From contig NZ_CP080327.1 of NCBI RefSeq assembly GCF_019443285.1, positions 2,352,001 to 2,416,000 of the forward strand: 64,000 nt of DNA. The letters run 5' to 3'. The first letter of the stretch is position 1; each line of letters begins with the position of its first letter. Positions 61,451 to 64,000 of the stretch are shown in pieces. The notes below the pieces were generated by a model. That model did no database searches. It saw nothing but the letters and a program-made list of their open reading frames with translations, and had not been told where the DNA came from. The DNA is from Aquisediminimonas profunda. GTDB lineage: Bacteria; Pseudomonadota; Alphaproteobacteria; Sphingomonadales; Sphingomonadaceae. Both the position numbers and the translations under genes were made by a program.

Positions 61451-61493
61451 TGGTGACCCCTACGGGAATCGAACCCGTGTTTCAGCCGTGAAA
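61451..61493 (-). tRNA. tRNA-Glu(TTC) 3' half, attachment-site remnant (partial)
   Basis: On the minus strand: TTTCAC (anticodon TTC in its loop), the 3' anticodon stem GGCTG, a perfect T arm CGGG-TTCGATT-CCCG, acceptor strand AGGGGTC, discriminator A and CCA. No matching 5' half occurs in the next ~190 bases, so the gene is truncated at the anticodon loop, as left by integration. By its orientation, the element would extend to higher coordinates (towards the window end) and the HisC-like gene would be flanking chromosome. The 61494-61686 stretch beyond holds no gene I can support. Confidence 0.75.
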
Positions 61494-61686
61494 TCAAGTT
61501 ATTCAATGATTCCAAATACCCTTCCCACACACGCTATGCGTGCCGGAGTTCTGAATCTCGCGAATTACCAAGGCATGTGGGAAACAATTTACAGCTCAAA
61601 TGGCGATGCTCTTGCCGATATGCACCAATCGCTACGCATTTAGGAACATAGGGCCTTGTTGAATCGCGGCTAGGGGTAATTTTTTG

Positions 61687-62820
61687 TCAAGGCTTGCGAC
61701 ATTGCGAGCTATTTGTAGCTGCCCATGAGATTGCGTTCTCCAGCAGCCTGACATGCTGCGGCTGACTGTAGGTCTCAGGTAAATGGCCGATTGCAGAATA
61801 GAACATTCGGCCTTTCCCGATGCACCGGGTCCAGGCAAGAGGATGATCAGCGCCCATGTCGAGTGGTTCGCCAAAACGGCCCTGGCGTCGATAGGTGCTT
61901 TCATCGAGACTGAGCACGACTTGAGCACCCGTTGCTCTTGGACTGGATTTGAACGAGTACCACTCGTCCGTCATTCGCCATTCGGAGGGAAGTCCTTCGG
62001 CGAGCACGCTGCTCTGGTTTACGGTGATGCGCGCCTCCTGAAACTGCGGATTCATCGGATGGCCCGCAAATCGCGCTCCGATGAGGGTGTCCGGATACCA
62101 ATCCCAGAAATATATGGGATCACCCGCAGAGCCATGCACTCCGACGAAAGCGCCGCCGCCGTTGAGGTAGTCCTGAAAGGCCCGGCGTTGGCCAAGCGTA
62201 AGCACGTCACCAGAAATGTTGTTCCAGATCACGGCATCGAAATGTCCAAGGGTCGCCGAATTGAAGGCTCCGCCCTTGTCGGTGATCGCCAACGTCCAGC
62301 CTTTGCGCTCTGCCATCGCTATAATCGCTGCATGCGCGGCGTTAACCGAGGGCGCGTCGCGAAATCCGTTGATCTTCTCGAAGAGAAGCAAGCGCGGCTT
62401 CTTGCCCTTTTGAAGGGCGAATCTGGGTCGGTCGTTATCGTAGCGGGCGCAGCGGGCGATCTTGTCCGCGTGGGAGACGGGAAGTGCGCGCAGCTTTCTG
62501 TCGAGGTCCGGCAGGATCTTGAGATCGACGCCAGCAAAGGCTGCGGCTTCCTTGATGGTCAGGATAGACGCAAAGCTGGGTGGCTTCGTCCCAACGAACA
62601 CCGGGTCGCCCTTGCTGAAATCCTGACCAGTTGCCAGTTCTGCCAATCTGCGTGCCTCAGCATTGAGCAGAACGTCGATGAACGGGCTGTTGATCGAAAA
62701 CGGCGCATCGCGGCCCGCGCAATCAAGCATTGGTGGCGCCTTGGCCTGAGCCGGCGCTGGAACCAGCCAAGCAGAAGAGACGGCCGCAAACGCAAGTGAA
62801 AGGGCCCGAACGATCCTCAT
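61687..62820 (-). CDS. Exported ThuA-domain protein
   Basis: A 377-residue protein with a signal peptide (MRIVRALSLAFAAVSSAWLV...AQA). Residues ~30-125 form a helical N-terminal region; the ThuA-like domain follows (RLLLFEKINGFRDAPSVNAA, HFDAVIWNNISGD, GGGAFVGVHGSAGDPIYFW and DMGADHPLAWTRCIGKGRMFYS). ThuA-type domains are associated with sugar or trehalose use and often accompany GMC or GFO oxidoreductases. It overlaps the GMC gene upstream by four bases, so the two are translationally coupled and probably act together in the periplasm on a carbohydrate. Confidence 0.87.
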   Translation of the reverse strand: MRIVRALSLAFAAVSSAWLVPAPAQAKAPPMLDCAGRDAPFSINSPFIDVLLNAEARRLAELATGQDFSKGDPVFVGTKPPSFASILTIKEAAAFAGVDLKILPDLDRKLRALPVSHADKIARCARYDNDRPRFALQKGKKPRLLLFEKINGFRDAPSVNAAHAAIIAMAERKGWTLAITDKGGAFNSATLGHFDAVIWNNISGDVLTLGQRRAFQDYLNGGGAFVGVHGSAGDPIYFWDWYPDTLIGARFAGHPMNPQFQEARITVNQSSVLAEGLPSEWRMTDEWYSFKSSPRATGAQVVLSLDESTYRRQGRFGEPLDMGADHPLAWTRCIGKGRMFYSAIGHLPETYSQPQHVRLLENAISWAATNSSQCRKP

Positions 62821-64000
62821 AATTGCTGCTCCTTGAGCAATTGCACGGCGTGGTCTGCCGCGCGAGCCGAAAGCGCCATATAGGTCAGCGAGGGATTCTG
62901 GCAGCCAGATGAGGCCATCGCAGATCCGTCTGTGATGAACAGGTTCGCGACTTCATGTGCCTGGTTGAACTTGTTGAGCACTGAAGTCTTTGGGTCGTGG
63001 CCCATTCGCGCGGTTCCCATTTCGTGAATTCCCAGGCCCGGCAGCGCTGCTTCTTCGGATTGATTGATGACTGTGCCACCTGCCGCTTCGAGCATGGCCC
63101 GGCCATCGTCCAGCACCTGCTTGATCATCGCCTTCTCATTTGGGCCGATTGCATATTCAACATGCGGTATTGGAATGCCCCACTTGTCCTTGCGGCTGGC
63201 GTGAAGAGTCATGCGGTTGTCAGGATTTGGCAGGACTTCTCCGAAGCCCGCGACGACCGCGACCCAAGGGCCGAGCGTATGGGCACGGGCCTTCACCTCC
63301 GCTCCGACAACGCCCGGCTTCAGCGCAAGCTCCTTCCAACCGGCGCGGAAGACTCCGCCTTGATAGCCGTAACCGCGAACATAGCCCGCTGCATCTTCTG
63401 TCACGTTGCGGAACCGCGGGATGTAAATCCCCGTCGGGCGGCGTCCATGATAGTAGCTGTCTTCGGGTCCCGGAAACATCGCGATCGTCGCCAGCCCATA
63501 GATGTGATCCATTATGTTGCGGCCAACCTGATCCGACCCATTGGCCAAACCTCGCGGATTGGCCTCACTGGCGGAGTTGAGGAGGATCTGCGCCGATCCC
63601 AGTGTCGAGGCGTTGAGGAAAAATATCCTCGCCTCATAAGTGCGACCTTCGTTCGTCTTGGCGTCGATCACCTTGACGGCAGTCACTCGGCCCGTCTTCG
63701 GATCATGAACAAGGGAATGCACAATGGCATCGGTTACAAGCGTCAGGTTTCCTGTCCGCTTTGCAGCCGGAAGCGAGGAGGTGAGCGTGGAATGCATCGC
63801 GCCGAAGCGGCATCCACGTTCGCAGATTGAACGGGCCTGGCAGCTGGCGCGACCCAATTCTATGTGCTGAGGCTGGGCCTGCGACAGGTTGGCGACACGA
63901 CCTGAAATCACCTTTCGTCCAGGAAACTTTTGCTCAACGGCCGCCTTGAAGAGCTTTTCCGCGTCATTGAGTTCAAATGCCGGCAGGAATTCGCCGTCGG
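62817..64000 (-). CDS. GMC-family oxidoreductase, C-terminal part, cut by the window edge
   Basis: The frame is open to the last base of the window, so about 394 C-terminal residues are present; the N-terminal FAD Rossmann motif is outside. Visible are CERGCRFGAMHSTLTSSLP, the substrate-domain segments, and the C-terminal HEMGTARMGHDPKTSVLNKF and LFITDGSAMASSGCQNPSLT with catalytic His/Asn region. It resembles the large subunit of membrane-bound gluconate/sorbitol-type dehydrogenases. It overlaps the ThuA gene start (ATGA). Confidence 0.88.
   Translation of the reverse strand, partial: DGEFLPAFELNDAEKLFKAAVEQKFPGRKVISGRVANLSQAQPQHIELGRASCQARSICERGCRFGAMHSTLTSSLPAAKRTGNLTLVTDAIVHSLVHDPKTGRVTAVKVIDAKTNEGRTYEARIFFLNASTLGSAQILLNSASEANPRGLANGSDQVGRNIMDHIYGLATIAMFPGPEDSYYHGRRPTGIYIPRFRNVTEDAAGYVRGYGYQGGVFRAGWKELALKPGVVGAEVKARAHTLGPWVAVVAGFGEVLPNPDNRMTLHASRKDKWGIPIPHVEYAIGPNEKAMIKQVLDDGRAMLEAAGGTVINQSEEAALPGLGIHEMGTARMGHDPKTSVLNKFNQAHEVANLFITDGSAMASSGCQNPSLTYMALSARAADHAVQLLKEQQL

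Noticed and set aside
61451-61640. tmRNA or intron-containing tRNA gene
   Set aside because: The 3' half reads as tRNA-Glu(TTC), there is no tag-peptide frame and no 5' half on the upstream side, so a truncated attachment copy is simpler.
1-64000. CRISPR array
   Set aside because: No regularly spaced direct repeats of the 24-40 base type were found on reading through; the hairpin series at 10 kb is irregular in spacing and sequence.

Overview
The window looks like chromosome of an alphaproteobacterium of the order Sphingomonadales; the genus is not determinable by eye. Pointers are two very similar ~1000-residue TonB-dependent receptors, an EL222-like LOV-HTH regulator, spore-coat-U (SCPU) type chaperone-usher pili, a phoR-pstSCAB-phoU-phoB cluster and moderately high GC. 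Two truncated tRNA 3' halves, tRNA-Arg(ACG) at 3060-3104 (+) and tRNA-Glu(TTC) at 61451-61493 (-), look like attachment-site remnants of integrated elements.

Left end (1-3104): the end of one integrated element, with a tyrosine integrase, an AlpA/excisionase-like HTH protein, small unknown genes and the tRNA-Arg fragment as right boundary. 3.0-24.8 kb: a second element of integrative-mobilizable type, with a large serine recombinase on its left, a VirD4/TraG-like ATPase, three small paralogous proteins, a hairpin-rich non-coding region, and ardC, a relaxase and a MobC-like protein on its right. I see no mating-pore genes, so it probably relies on a helper for transfer.

The cargo of this second element is the highlight. 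One plus-strand run of six tightly packed genes (10626-20483) encodes an MmeI-like DNA methyltransferase, a small PD-(D/E)XK-like protein, an SF2 helicase, a GIY-YIG nuclease and two different reverse transcriptases. The RT pair matches the layout of the antiphage system DRT type 3 (UG3 + UG8). Five bases after the second RT stop codon lies a structured non-coding segment: a closed stem-loop exposing a single-stranded ACACACA, which I propose is the templating ncRNA. The first four genes look like a multi-subunit restriction-modification-like system that I cannot match to a named one.

24.9-61.4 kb is core-like chromosome: a ferredoxin-type reductase; a receptor-folE-receptor block; a marR-emrA-emrB efflux operon; the phosphate regulon with four Pho-box repeats before pstS; an SCPU pilus operon headed by a c-di-GMP phosphodiesterase-like EAL gene beside an orphan tyrosine recombinase; kynureninase with an alpha/beta hydrolase; a renalase-like flavoprotein; a second folE; a LOV-HTH regulator with photolyase and SDR; and a Tat-signal HisC-like aminotransferase. 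Beyond the tRNA-Glu fragment (61.5-64 kb) are a ThuA-domain protein and a GMC oxidoreductase cut by the window edge, perhaps the end of a third element.
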